NCBI GenBank assembly: GCA_958298945.1
Contig: OY282605.1
Location: 108,992,267 to 109,056,266, forward strand
DNA: 64,000 nt
Direction of reading: 5' to 3'
Source of the DNA: Atherix ibis
Lineage: Eukaryota > Arthropoda > Insecta > Diptera > Athericidae
A program made the position numbers and the translations under genes. Under the pieces are notes generated by a model. The model worked only from the letters and a program-made list of their open reading frames with translations. It did not search any database and was not told where the DNA came from. Of the stretch, positions 10,560 to 21,330 are shown in pieces. How positions within the stretch are numbered: the stretch's first letter is position 1; each line of letters starts with the position of its first letter.

Positions 10560-11958
10560 TTAGTTTTTGACTATTCAAGGCTTATAATATAGTTTTCAAA
10601 GGTTCGAGGTGATGCACTAAAAATTTCATTACATGCAAAATACGCAAAAAAATAAACATTTTGAAAATTTTTACCACATTAAAATATTAGACCAAATTTT
10701 TTCTTTTAGCCAAATTAACTTTTTGTTATTAAAACACGGTTATTTATTAACAATGACATTGACCGTAATTTTTTCAAAGGGAATATTTGTTGTTATTAAT
10801 GCAAATTTGAAACAATAAAAATCCAATAAAATTGACTCAAGTTTAGCGGCCATTTTAAAAATATGGCTTCGGATATTTTTTTATGTTGAGCTTTTTTTGT
10901 TTTCATAGTTTTAGCTACCTTAAGGCGATTGTGGGCGATAAGTACTTATATCCGTATTTTTACTTACAAAAAATGAAAACTTTGTCATTTCAATCAATTT
11001 TCTTTCAACTCAATTTGCTGTCCGTTTGGTTTTGTCTCTTTTCTATAAAAAAAACAATCTCTGATTGCGTGTATTAAATTGTCATGAAAAAAAAATAGAA
11101 ATAAAATTAAAGGAAAATTCATAAAAAATAAAATAACAAAATACCTAAAAGAAAATGTAATAGAATAAAATTTTGAAAAATAAAACAATCACTAACAAAT
11201 TAGCGTAAGGGTGATAAGGGGAGGTAGGCGTATGGCTTTTGTTAGAGAAGAGGAAATGAAGAAAATTTAATTGATGATTTGGCAAAATGAGTCGTATATG
11301 ACACGCAATAATCATAGTGAATTGGGGTTGTACAAATTGACTTCTAATGGTGAAAATAGAAATAATTGAATGTTTTTGTATACTAGAATCGATCAATTAG
11401 AAATTTTCCATGTAATTTTGCGTTTATAAAGTTCATTAAAGGTGGTATTAGTTTTGGAAAAATCATTGTAACTTCATATAATGTAATATTCTATTTTTGT
11501 TTATGGATAAAAGTTGTTTGGGAATTTTTTTGTTCTGTTTTATTGTTGTTATTTAAATTTTTTTGTTGTTTGAAACTTTTCTTTTCGAAGAAAAGTACTT
11601 TGCAAATGTCAATGAACTGGAAAGCTTATAAGTAACATATTCTTATGTTACATCGAAAAGTTTTAAAAGAAATTTATAATTTTTTGGGTATACACGTAAG
11701 TAAAAAAAAATGTAAGCTTTTATTTTTATAAAATTTCAGAAAAGAAATTTCCGATTTTTAATTTCTGTAAAAAAAAAGTTTTCTTATTTAATTACGATAG
11801 AAATTTTTAACGGAAATATTTAAGAATAGTCTTCTAAACAATATCATATCATATTGTAATTAATATGAAATAAAATATATCACCAGAAAAATCCTGCATT
11901 TTTGATTGGTTTGTGGATTATTTCTAACCTCACTTTTATGTTCATCAAGTGCTATGTA
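10560..11958. other. AT-rich intergenic DNA, no gene seen
   Basis: Short frames only; none shows a recognisable domain. Confidence 0.55.
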
Positions 11959-11960
11959 TA

Positions 11961-12883
11961 TGAGGTCTGTTCAAAAAGTATCGCGAATTTTGTATTTTTT
12001 CAAAAATTATTTATTAATTTGTGAATATCTATTTTGTCCCCTTCAAAGTAATCCCCACTAGATATTATACACTTGTGCCAACGTTTTTTCCAATCCATTT
12101 TTTGTAATCTTGTTCAGCTCCTCCTTTGATGCCGTCTTTGTCTCCTCAATCGTAGCGTAGCGTCATCCTTCCATGGGGCACTTCATTTTCGGGAACAAGA
12201 AAAAGTTACAGGGGCCCAGATCTGGGGAATACTGTGGCTGCGGCATTATTAGTATGTTCTTTTTGGCCAAATATTCCCGCATAAGCAACGATGCGTGAGC
12301 AGAGGCGTTATCATGGTAGGCAAAAGCCAATTTTTGTTCTTCCATAAATTCGGGCGTTTCCGGCAGATTGCTTCCCGCAACTTGCGCATAACTTGCAGGT
12401 AATATTCCTTATTGACCGTTCTACCCAGTGGCAAGAGCTCATGTTGCACCACGCACCTACAATCGAAGAAAACTGTTAGCAAAACCTTCACATTCGACCG
12501 AACTTGGCGCGCTTTTTTTGGTCTTGGCTCGTGCGGCAGCTTCCATTGGGATGATTGAGGTTTGGTTTCTACGTCATAACCATAAACCAATAATTCGTCA
12601 CCAGTTATGACACTCTGGAGAAAATTTGGGTCATCGCCGACAGAGTCCAAAAGCTCCTTAGCAATGTTAATGCGATGCTGTTTTTGATCGAAATTGAGGC
12701 AAAAATTTAAGACGAGCCAAACACGTGCAAGCAAAGCAGCTGTCAAAAATTAAGTGAACATTCAAAATGGCCGAATTTGTCGGCATAAGTGAGAGACATA
12801 AGTACCAACATACCGCCACAAAAAATCGAAAATCATATATACGTAACCCGCGAAAATTCAAATTTTTTTTTGAACAGACCTCG
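11961..12883 (-). mobile_element. Mariner, deleted copy B
   Basis: The left tip TGAGGTCTGTTCAAAAAG (11961) and right tip ending CAGACCTCG (12883) are flanked by TA (11959-11960 and 12884-12885). At 923 bp it has the same internal 5' deletion as copy A: the untranslated leader around 12780-12700 (minus strand) runs directly into the middle of the transposase. The right-hand inverted repeat has lost the GTATCGCG core (replaced by an A run), so one end is probably a poor transposase substrate. Confidence 0.9.
11998..12746 (-). pseudogene. Mariner transposase pseudogene (copy B)
   Basis: The reading frame from 12746 gives a chimeric start, then DQKQHRINIAKELLDSV, VITGDELLVYGYDVETK (first catalytic Asp) and a long open stretch through PHEPRPKKARQVRSNVKVLL to RPNLWKNKNWLL. 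A frameshift near 12340 moves the second Asp (YHDNASAH) into another frame, where YSPDLGPCNFFLFPK follows. The spacing fits DD34D but the third Asp is Asn (PCN), so the enzyme would be dead even without the frameshift. A decayed C-terminus continues to about 12000. The N-terminal helix-turn-helix domains are absent, removed by the deletion shared with copies A and C. Confidence 0.88.
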
Positions 12884-14454
12884 TATATCTTGTTCATATC
12901 ACACATACGTTTGATTACAAAGACACCACACTCATTTTCCTGAACATGTGTAAGTAAAATGAATAAATTGTTTTTAAGTAAAATGACTAAATTGAAATAA
13001 TAAGTTATAATTATAAATGTTTACCGTAGTTATTTTCAATAATTTCATATTAATTTCTTTTATTTATAATTATAGCAATGTCATTTATTTTTGGAGTTCT
13101 AATTGAAATTATTTTTATTTATAAATAAGCACAGAAAAAATTATCTTCATTTATAAATTACTAATAATAATTATCATATTGTATGCTTGCATAGATAGTA
13201 AAAATGATAAATGACCAAAAGTAAAGCCTTCGTGCACGATAGCTAATAATTAATTAGTTTATTAATCAAAGCCATAAAGAATTTTTTCATAAATTCATAT
13301 GGAAGAAAATGGGAATTGGTATGTGAAAAATTCTATATTTAAAGATCTATATTTATTTCTGTCATATTTTAATTGATTAATTTAATAAAAAAATGTTAGT
13401 AAAATGAAAAAATGAGAACCCGTCTATTATGGGTTCTCATATAATAAATGCGAGTAAAAAGGTAAAAAGAAAACTCTATTCGAAAAATATTTATCTAAGG
13501 TGTGATAACAAGAGTGGGGTATTAAAACCCCACACTGTATATCCATGAAAAATTCAACAGTCTATCCATAGAAACATGCAATTATGCACCCTATGTTTTT
13601 CGTTTATTTTAGATAACCTCAGTTTTAACAATTCTAAGATGTATACGTGTATGTATGCATAAATAGAGTAAATTATTCGATGCTGAATATCCTTAAATTT
13701 GAAATAAAAATATAGAAAATCTTTGAGAAATTTTAAATACAAACAGAAGTGGAAATGAGAGAAGGAAGTAAACTGCGAATATGAGGGTTTCGAATAATCA
13801 GAATAAACCGGGTAACCACCCCTAAGAAAAACGATAACACTACGATTTATTGTACTAGCAAGACACCCAAGAATACATAGCGTCCCACTACCGACTGTAG
13901 ACGCATTTGAGTGGCAATTTATCGAAGTCTATTTTCCATTTCAATTTGCATCGAATTCATAAATAATAAACACATCGAGTGTGAAGAAAAATTTCATTTA
14001 TTCGATAGAGTCTTCAATTTTGCTCCATTATAAATAAAATAGAAAAAAAGAAGTAATTATTGAACAAAAATTATAGAAAAGTACAATTTGTCATCATTGT
14101 AAATGTATGTTCTTAATTGAATTTAATAAAAAAATAAGCAAATTAGCACTAAATTGTATTGAATACAAAATTTGGAAAAAATTAACAACTTCCGGTATTG
14201 GAAATATGTTTTCAATTAAATTTCTTTAGAGTATTTTAAAATGAGATTTAAAAAAAAACGTTGCCAATTTTTTGTTAAGAGGTGAAAGGGAAGTGCAGCA
14301 AAAAATATTAAAAAATAATTCGAAAAGTCACAATAGAATTTTGCGGAAGAAATTTAATGATTTAACTTTTTTCTTCAAAGCATTAAATGGAATAAAAATT
14401 TAAGAAAAAAATCATATATAAAAATTTAATATAAGAACATTGATTATTATTGTA
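12884..14454. other. AT-rich intergenic DNA with two small hairpins
   Basis: No gene or transposon recognised. Two short perfect stem-loops stand out: arms 13412-13421/13431-13440 (ATGAGAACCC, 9-nt loop) and 13514-13520/13527-13533 (GTGGGGT, 6-nt loop). Their function is unknown. Confidence 0.55.
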
Positions 14455-15400
14455 GACTAATCACTAAATTTATCCTCATCCTTCGGACCCATAAGTCCGT
14501 TTCCAATCTTGTCAAAACCTTTTGATAAGATAATGCTCCGTCGTTTGCAACCTCTGTTAGAATCTTACAAAATAATTTCTACATATCTACTTAGTTTCCA
14601 TTCCAATCTGTCCACTATCCAGTACGGTCATTGAATTGTGGATTTCATTGTATACTTTTTAGATAGAGTTCGGCACCCGGGCTCACTTGAGTGGAGTTCA
14701 CATCCTTTTACTTATTACTTAAAAACTAATATTATTCCATTGCAAATAAACGAATTCAACAAACTCTCGAATGTATCTTCAATATTCATTGGTATTCCAC
14801 AAGGTAGCGTGTTTGGTCCTATCCTCTACAAAATTTTTACGTCCGATATTACAATCTGTCCTAGTGTATTTTTCGCCGGATATACATTTGAAAAAAACTC
14901 TAATATATTGTCGAAATTTTCTTAGTCTAAATCTATATTTTTACCCTAGCTTAATTGGGCTACCACGTGGATAGTTCAAGTAAAATAGCGCAAATGTGTC
15001 CACGTAACTTTTACACGTTGCTTTGAACTATGCCCTGCCATCTACACATACGTTTATGTATGTTAACGATAGTGCCATACTATAAGATACTAATCAAGTA
15101 TTATAATTTCGATGTGAAGTATTTGCTTAAGTATAGTCTAAGGTGAAGCTAAACTTTAGTGCCTTATGGTATGGCACTATCATTTAGATATATATGGAGG
15201 AGTATGATTTAAAGCGAAGTGTTAAAGTTACGTGGACACATTAAGGTTTGTTAATGACTAAAAACAGACTTTACCTACAACAACTTTAACTTACGGAAAA
15301 ACGTCGTAAACGCGCAATATAGGTACAGGAAAGAAATTATAAACAATGCTTTGCTGAAACCAATATGGACTTATGGCCTAGAACTGTAGGTTAGCATTAA
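14455..15400 (+). pseudogene. Jockey-like non-LTR reverse transcriptase relic
   Basis: Jockey-clade elements copy an RNA into DNA at a nick; ORF2 holds endonuclease and reverse transcriptase. Here only reverse-transcriptase pieces remain, in shifting frames. There is an SSFRPI-SLFPILSKPFDKIMLRRLQPLL-type block (about 14475-14560), a DRVRHPG block (14662-14685; DRVWH in the family), GIPQGSVFGPILY (about 14793-14831), then FAGYT where YADDT is expected (about 14866-14885), so the catalytic Asp pair is lost. The C-terminal LLKPIWTYGLEL lies at about 15345-15390. Between 14993 and 15243 the downstream ORF segment is present once forwards and once inverted (listed separately). Stops confirm it is dead. 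Confidence 0.8.
14993..15243. repeat. ~250-bp inverted duplication inside the Jockey relic
   Basis: The outer parts are near-identical reverse complements: AATGTGTCCACGTAACTTT at 14993 and its complement ending at 15243. GATAGTGCCATACTATAAG (about 15068) pairs with a second block near 15160-15182. The left arm reads in the Jockey frame as HVTFTRCFELCPAIY then NDSAI. The right arm read antisense gives HVTFTLRFKSYS then DSAIP-GTKV-LHL, so both arms are ORF2 sequence. It mimics a MITE but its origin is the Jockey coding region. Confidence 0.75.
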
Positions 15401-15689
15401 AATTATTTTCTTTGTTAAAAAATAATAGGCAACATTTTTGACGCTCTTTTTTATGTTTGCTTTAGTGTTATTCATCTTTAGATTAAAAACCCATATGTTC
15501 GTAATAAGACTGCGTTCTCGTAATAAAAAGTTTCATTCTTATCTTTTACATTGTAAGAGTTGTTCTCGTTTACCTTCTCTTCAATCTGCCATCGACGGGT
15601 TAAGCAACACTGGCTATCCTACTTATTAATAGAAAAAACCTCAAAATATGCTAACATCGTATAGCCGTTAATATTGTTATGACGTAATA

Positions 15690-15830
15690 TGGCTCTGGTA
15701 TGTTCTGGAATATTCTCGAAGAGCAGTTCCAGAGAGTTCCAGAGTATTTCAGAAAGTTCAGTTCTGCGTTTTAGATGCGCGCCGGAGTAGTGTAAATACG
15801 ATAAATACAGGAGTAGTGACTCATGAACGA
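15690..15830 (+). promoter_or_regulatory. Heat-shock-element cluster and TATA-like core promoter
   Basis: TTC and GAA blocks stand in perfect 5-bp phase: TTC 15703, GAA 15708, TTC 15713, GAA 15718. A second phased run follows: TTC 15727, GAG 15732, TTC 15737, GAG 15742, TTT 15747, GAA 15752, TTC 15757. Three or more alternating NGAAN/NTTCN units are the binding site of heat-shock factor trimers. About 34 bp after the last unit there is a TATA-like TGTAAATA (15791-15798) and a second ATAAATA (15801-15807). GCGCCGGAGTA (15779-15789) resembles, from memory, the Drosophila hsp70 core promoter just before its TATAAATA. A start site is expected near 15820-15832, exactly where the 82-bp repeat array begins. 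The motifs are seen; promoter activity is inferred. Confidence 0.65.
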
Positions 15831-17400
15831 CGTGCTAAAGTCAGGAAGAAATAGTGCAAACGACAGAATAATTCGGGAGTAATTCAGTCTAAACAGCGAT
15901 TCAGGAACGACTAGTTAAAGTCGGGAAAAAATAGTGCGAACGACGAAATAAAGTCGGGAGAATTTTTAGTCTGAACAGCAATTCAGGAACGACTGGTTAA
16001 AGTCGGGAAGAATTAGTTCTAACGATGGAATAAAGTCGGGATGATTTTTAATCTGATTAGCGATTCAAGAACGACTGGTTAAAGTCGGGAAGAATTAGTG
16101 CGAACGATGGAATAAAGTCAGGATGATTTTTGGTCTGAATAGCGATTCAGGAGCGACTGGTTAAAGTCGGGAAGAATTAGTGCGAACGACGGAATAAATT
16201 TGGGATGATTCTTAGTCTGATTAGCGATTCAAGAACGACTGGTTAAAGTCGGGTAGAAATAGTGCGAACGATGGAATAATGAAGGGAGGATTTTTAGTCT
16301 GAACAACGATTCAGGAGCGACTGGTTAAAGTCGGCAAGAATTAGTGCAAACAATGAAATAAAGTCGGGATGATTTTTAGTCTGAACAGCGATACAGGAAC
16401 GACTGTTTAAAGTAAGGAAAAATTAGTACAAACGATGAAATAAATTCGGGATGATTTTTAGTCTGATTAGCGATTCAAGAACGACTGGTTAAAGTAGGGA
16501 AGAACTAGTGCGAACGATGGAATGAGGTCGGGATGATTTTTAGTCTGAACAGCGATTCAGGAGCGACTGGTTAAAGTAGGGAAGAATTAGTGCGAACGAT
16601 GGAATAAAGTCAGGATGATTTTTGGTCTGAATAGCGATTCAGGAGCGACTGGTTAAAGTCGGGAAGAATTAGTGCTACATACGGAATGAGGTCGGGATGA
16701 TTTTTGGTCTGAATAGCGATTCAGGAGCTACTGGTTAAAGTCGGAAAAAAATAATGCAAACGATGGAATAAAGTAGGGAGAATTTTTAGTCTGATTAGCA
16801 ATTCAGGAAAGACTGGTTAAAGTCGGGTAGAAATAGTGCGAACGATGGAATAATGTTGGGAGAGTTTTAAGTCTGAACAGCGTTTCAGGAGCGACTGGTT
16901 AAAGTAGGCAAGAATTAGTGCAAACAATGAAATAAAGTCGGGATGATTTTTAGGCTGAATAGCGATACAGGAACGACTGTTTAAAGTCGGGAAGAATTAG
17001 TACAAACGATGAAATAAATTCGGGATGATTTTTAGTCTGATTAGCGATTCAAGAACGACTGGTTAAAGTCGGGAAGAATTAGTGCGAACGACGGAATGAG
17101 GTCGGGATAATTTTTGGTCTGAATAGCGATTCAGGACCTACTGGTTAAAGTCGGGAAAAAATAATGCAAACGATGGAATAAAGTAGGGTGGATTTTTAGT
17201 CTGAACAGCTATTCAGGAACGACTGGTTAAAGTAGGGAAGAATTAGTGCAAACGATGGTATAAAGTCGGGATGATTTTTGTTTTATGAATAACTGCATGA
17301 AAAACTGATTACAGCTGGGAAGAAATAGAGCAAAAAATGGATTAGATTTGGAAGGATTTCAGTCTGAACAACGATTTACTACGTATACCGACTGGTTAAT
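15818..17400 (+). repeat. 82-bp tandem repeat array (about 19 units)
   Basis: Units start at a GATTCAGGA(A/G)CGACTGG motif spaced 81-83 bp (for example 15898, 16225, 16308, 16637, 16882) and include AAAGTCGGGAAGAA, TAGTGCGAACGA and a TTTTAGTCTGAA tail. The first unit (from about 15818) and the last two (after about 17280) are degenerate. Units near 16225-16550 recur about 575 bp later (16800-17125), showing a seven-unit higher-order repeat. There is no long open frame, so the array is probably non-coding. It sits directly downstream of the heat-shock-type promoter and may be its transcript body. Confidence 0.95.
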
Positions 17401-17710
17401 TTTGTTATATGAGCAGATTGGAGCTATGATACTTGCCTGCAGGTGACCGGCGGAGATAGGATAAATGTCGCAAAACTCAATATTTGCAATTACCTGAAAA
17501 TATTGGTCTGAGGAATACGATTCTAGTATATGGAAATAACTTCCAAATCAATTTAGCATGCCATACACGATCGAAAGCGTGCGAAATGTCAATAAATATG
17601 CTTGGGCGGTATTTCTTTTGCTTGAGCGAGCACACTATTAATCGACTACTCGGTGACACTGCTACACAGGACAGGGCAGTGGTTGTAAGAGTTATATTTT
17701 GGGGGTAAAA
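17400..17710 (-). pseudogene. Jockey-like reverse transcriptase fragment, antisense
   Basis: The minus strand encodes FIDISHAFDRVWHAKLIWKL (about 17550-17610). This is motif A of Jockey-type reverse transcriptases, with the first catalytic Asp present. After a frameshift come IEFCDIYPISAG and a decayed PQGSI-P region (about 17490 down to 17405). Upstream on the same strand is Q-CHRVVD-like sequence as in the copy at 55200. The fragment abuts the 82-bp array; both larger domains and element ends are missing. Confidence 0.8.
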
Positions 17711-18440
17711 ATAATTTTTTATTATGTAAATTGTTGCCTAATTAAGTTTGATGATATTAATTTGGTTCTATCGATTTTCATAACTTATTCTATTAGGTCG
17801 AGGGCGATCTGTATCTGCAACTCTTTTTATAGATTCTGTTATTTTAAAGATGAATTTTGCTTATTTAAGCTATTTTTGGTTCTAAGTTAAAAATTTTGTT
17901 ACTTAAAATTTTGGTTTAATAATTTTCTAACTTATATTGATATAAATAATTGTTAGGCTTATTTTTATAGGAAAAAATTTTATTTTGTATATTATAGGAA
18001 ATTTTTATATTTTCTAATCGAAAAATTTTGTACTGAGAATTCCTAACTCAGCCCAATCAAAGTGTTCATGCATATTCTGATAAAAATAAATTATTCATAT
18101 TCGAAATTTATTATTTATTATTAAAATTATTTGAAATAAATTCGCTCACCTTAAATATGCAAATAATTTCCTTTGTACGAGCAAATTAACTTGGACACGA
18201 AAATTTGTTGAACACAAGGCATTGATGATTAATTAATTAATTTCTTTGTTATTGAAATTTGAATATTGATAGATTATTATTTAATAAGTGGACATATTCT
18301 TTTGATACTCCAACAAATATTGTAGAATAAAGGCGGTAAATTTAGATTGTTATGAAATGAAATTTTTTTTGGAAATACCTTCAATAGGTTTGGAAAAATT
18401 TAATTTTTTTTTAAATATGTAAAGAAAAGAATGAAAGTTC
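17710..18440. other. AT-rich intergenic DNA, no gene seen
   Basis: Nothing recognised between the Jockey fragment and the T-rich tract. Confidence 0.5.
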
Positions 18441-18616
18441 CTTCTTAGATTATTTATCTTTTTTTCCGATTTTCGTGAATATTATTTCGGTTTTATTTTG
18501 TCTTTTTCCTGATTCTTCACTGATGTCTTTTCAATTTGTTGTCGATTCTTTTCCAAATATTTTTTGAATATTCTTCCATAAATTTTGGATTTTTTAACAG
18601 TTCTCTAAAAAATATA
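18440..18616. repeat. T-rich degenerate tract, left part
   Basis: Loose repeats of T runs with GATT and CGATT (TTTTCCGATT, TTCCTGATTC, GTCGATTCTTTTCC). It is interrupted by the Mos1-like mariner and resumes at 19823, so the tract predates the insertion. Confidence 0.55.
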
Positions 18617-19820
18617 ACAGGGATATAAGTTGAAATCCGCTGTTTGGTTATAGATGGCGTGAGTGATCGTATTAAGCTACCATGGACACGCCATACTTTT
18701 TTTTATGACTTTGACATCTGTCAACATTAATCAGTTCATATTGTCAGTAATTTCGTACAACAACATACATTTTTCCTTTGGTAATCATGTCTAGTTTTGT
18801 GCCATAAAAAGAGCATATGCTGGAAGCTCTGCTTTTCTGCTTCAATTTGAAAAAATCGGCTGCCTAATCGCATTGAATGTGGGACAAGAAGCGTGAAAAT
18901 TTGACTAGTCAGACAAGAAGCGTGAAAATCGGCCTAGGAAGGTTGAGGACCATCAATTCCAGACTCTCTTGGATACAGACGATACCCAATCGCAGAAAAT
19001 GCTCGCGGAGAAATTGTGTGTTACTCAACCAGCCATTTCCATACGTCTGCGTGCCACGGGAAAGATTGAAAAGATCGGAAAATGGGTGCCGCATGAATTG
19101 AACGATAGGCAGATGGAGCGGCGCCAAAACATATGCGAAATCTAGCTCATCAGACAAAAAAAAGTCGTTTCTGCATCGGATTGTGACAGGCGATGATAAG
19201 TGGATAAATTTCGAGAATCCTAAACTCAAGAAATCGTGGGTTTATTCCGACCAACCATCAACATCTTCCCCAAGACCAAATCGCTTCAGACGGTAGACTA
19301 TTCTGTGCGTTTGGTGGGATCAGCAGGGTATCGTCTCCTATGAGATGTTAAAACCTGGTGAAACGGTCAATGGCCACCGTTACCACCAACAACTGATCAA
19401 ATTGTACCGTGCTCTGTGTGAAAAAAGGACGGATTATCAACAAAGACATGACAAGCTGATTTTCCTCCACGACAACGCACCATCGCACACGTCAATAATG
19501 GTCCGAAACTACTTGGGGACACTCAACTAGGAGGTGCTACCCCACTCCGCTGATTCACCAGACCTGGCCCCTTCCGACTACCACCTGTTTTCATCGATGG
19601 GCCACGCGCTTGCTGAGCAGCTCTTCGATTCTTACGAAGACGTCCGAAAATGGCGAGTTGTTTGCCTCGAAAGAGAAGCATTTTTTTTGGCGTGGTATCC
19701 ACAAACTGCCCGAGGGATGAGAAAAATGTGTAGCTAGCGAGGGACTTTGAATAAATTTGTTTTTGCTTTGTTTAAACAACATATTTTTTAAAAACAGCGG
19801 ATTTAAGCTTATATACCTGG
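18617..19820 (+). mobile_element. Mos1-like (mauritiana group) mariner, copy 1
   Basis: Terminal repeats: left ACAGGGATATAAGTTGAAAT from 18617; right ends AAGCTTATATACCTGG at 19820. TA target duplications lie at 18615-18616 and 19821-19822. The 1204-bp length is close to the 1.29 kb of Mos1. The two ends match each other (ATCCGCTGTTT core) and the ends of the element at 58408-59687. An internal deletion removed the region after the first helix-turn-helix, and an 18-bp motif (GACAAGAAGCGTGAAAAT) is duplicated near 18881-18930. Confidence 0.93.
18787..19754 (+). pseudogene. Mos1-like mariner transposase pseudogene (copy 1)
   Basis: Start ATG at 18787 gives MSSFVP and then TAA as codon 7; the frame continues KEHMLEALLFCFNLKKSAA as in the family N-terminus. 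The second DNA-binding part (QKMLAEKLCVTQPAISIRLRATGKIEKIGKWVPHEL) is readable over about 18980-19105 in mixed frames. The first catalytic Asp is in IVTGDDKWI (about 19180-19205), the second in LHDNAPSHTS (about 19466-19495) and the third in SPDLAPSDYHLF (about 19556-19590), so all three are kept. Inactivation comes from stops (codon 7, a TAG in CEI-LI, a TAG replacing Trp in TLNWEV) and frameshifts. The tail matches HKLPER..CVAS up to the stop at 19752-19754. Confidence 0.9.
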
Positions 19821-19822
19821 TA

Positions 19823-21330
19823 TTTTGATTTTTCTTGATATTTTCCGATTATTTTGTGATATTTTGTTCTTGAAATGTTTATTTTTTGATTTTTCATAAA
19901 TTTGATACTGAAATATCTTCCACCCCATTCTCCCTTTTTCTATTTGTTTTTACAATTTTTTTCAAAATTCGATTTCTTTTGATATTTTCCCGATTTTTTT
20001 CTGATTTTGTTCGATTCTTTGTTCGATTTTTAAAAATAATTTCTTGATTATGTTTCCAATATTTTTCGAACTTCCTTCTTTTTTTGATAATATTTCAATA
20101 CTTTTTGCATTAATTTATGATCTTTTCTTAGATCTTTTTTTGTATTTCCAAAGCTTTTCGGAATCATTTGTAATTGTTTGACTAATTTTTCCAAATCTTT
20201 TTCGATTATTATACGATTTCTAATTATTTTTCGAATTTTGATTCTTTTTGATTATTGCCTGATTCTTTTCTGATTTAAAAAAAATTCTTTTTAGAATAAC
20301 TTCTTGATTATTTTGTCGATTTTTTTCAATTTTTTTAGCGATGATTTTCCGTGTTCAAATTGTATTTAGACTTTTATCTATCTTTATCCGTCCTTTTTCA
20401 AAAATTGTTTAGTATTTTCCAAATATTTTTTCTATTTATTTTTAATTATTTTCCTTTTTGTAAGATATAATTTCTAATTTTTTCTGACTAATTTTTCCAA
20501 TTCTTTTTCGATTATTGTACGATTTTTTATACTATTTCAAATTTCGATTCCTTTTGACACTTAACCGATTTTTTAATCAATTCATTTTGACACTTTACTT
20601 AACAATTATTTTCCAATTTTCAATATTTTGTTGTTTTTTAAATTTTTGACGCCTAGTCCCTCATTCTTCTTTGATATGTTTACTATTATTTTGTGATTTT
20701 TTCTTATTTAATTTTTCTTTTAAGATTTTCAGAATTATTTGTAAATTTTCTTAATAATTTTACATTATTTTTTTCAAATTTCAATTCCATTTGATCTTTT
20801 TCCGATTCTTTTTTGATTTTATTCGTTCATTTTTAAATTTTTAAAATTTATTTTTTGATAATTTTTTCGATATCCTTTCGATTTTTTGTATATTGATTTC
20901 CATGAATTCTTCGGAGCCTTTTCCAATAATTCCTTCATACTTTTAATATTCTCTTCCGATTTATTTTGGACTTTTTTTTAAATTATATTGTACTTCTTGG
21001 AGTATTTGTCGATATTTTAGTGATCCTTTTTTCAAATTCCCTGGTTACATTCTGAATAAATGTTGATTCTTTAGCAGTGCTGCAAAAATGTATGGGATTC
21101 TTTTTGTTCCAATAATTTTTCTTTTGCAAAGCTTTTCAGGATCATTTTTTTAACAATTTTCTGATTATTTCGTAACTTTTTTTTATTTTTGGAGCAGTGT
21201 TTTTTTCTGAATTTTAAATGCTTTTTGATCGCTTTCAAATTCTTTTCCACTAATTTGTAATTTTTTAATCTTTTCATATGCTTCTCTAATTTATTTTTAA
21301 ATTTTCGAATTTTCTATATATTTTTGTGAT
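19823..21330. repeat. T-rich degenerate tract, right part
   Basis: About 1.5 kb of pyrimidine-rich plus strand built of loosely repeated TTTTCGATT, TTTTTGATT, TTCCGATT and CAATTTT phrases, with no fixed period visible. It is strongly strand-asymmetric (T far above A). The K-rich frame on the opposite strand (21071-21277) is a by-product of this composition. Confidence 0.65.

Noticed and set aside
13412..13533. Bacterial-type terminators (two GC-containing hairpins)
   Set aside because: The context is eukaryotic, with no gene ending there; kept only as small inverted repeats.
14993..15243. Classical MITE
   Set aside because: Both arms read as Jockey ORF2 sequence and no target duplication is clear, so an inverted duplication fits better.
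15818..17400. CRISPR array
   Set aside because: Units are contiguous 82-mers without unique spacers, in eukaryotic DNA; it is a satellite.
21071..21277. Lys-rich 68-codon frame
   Set aside because: Antisense of the T-rich tract.
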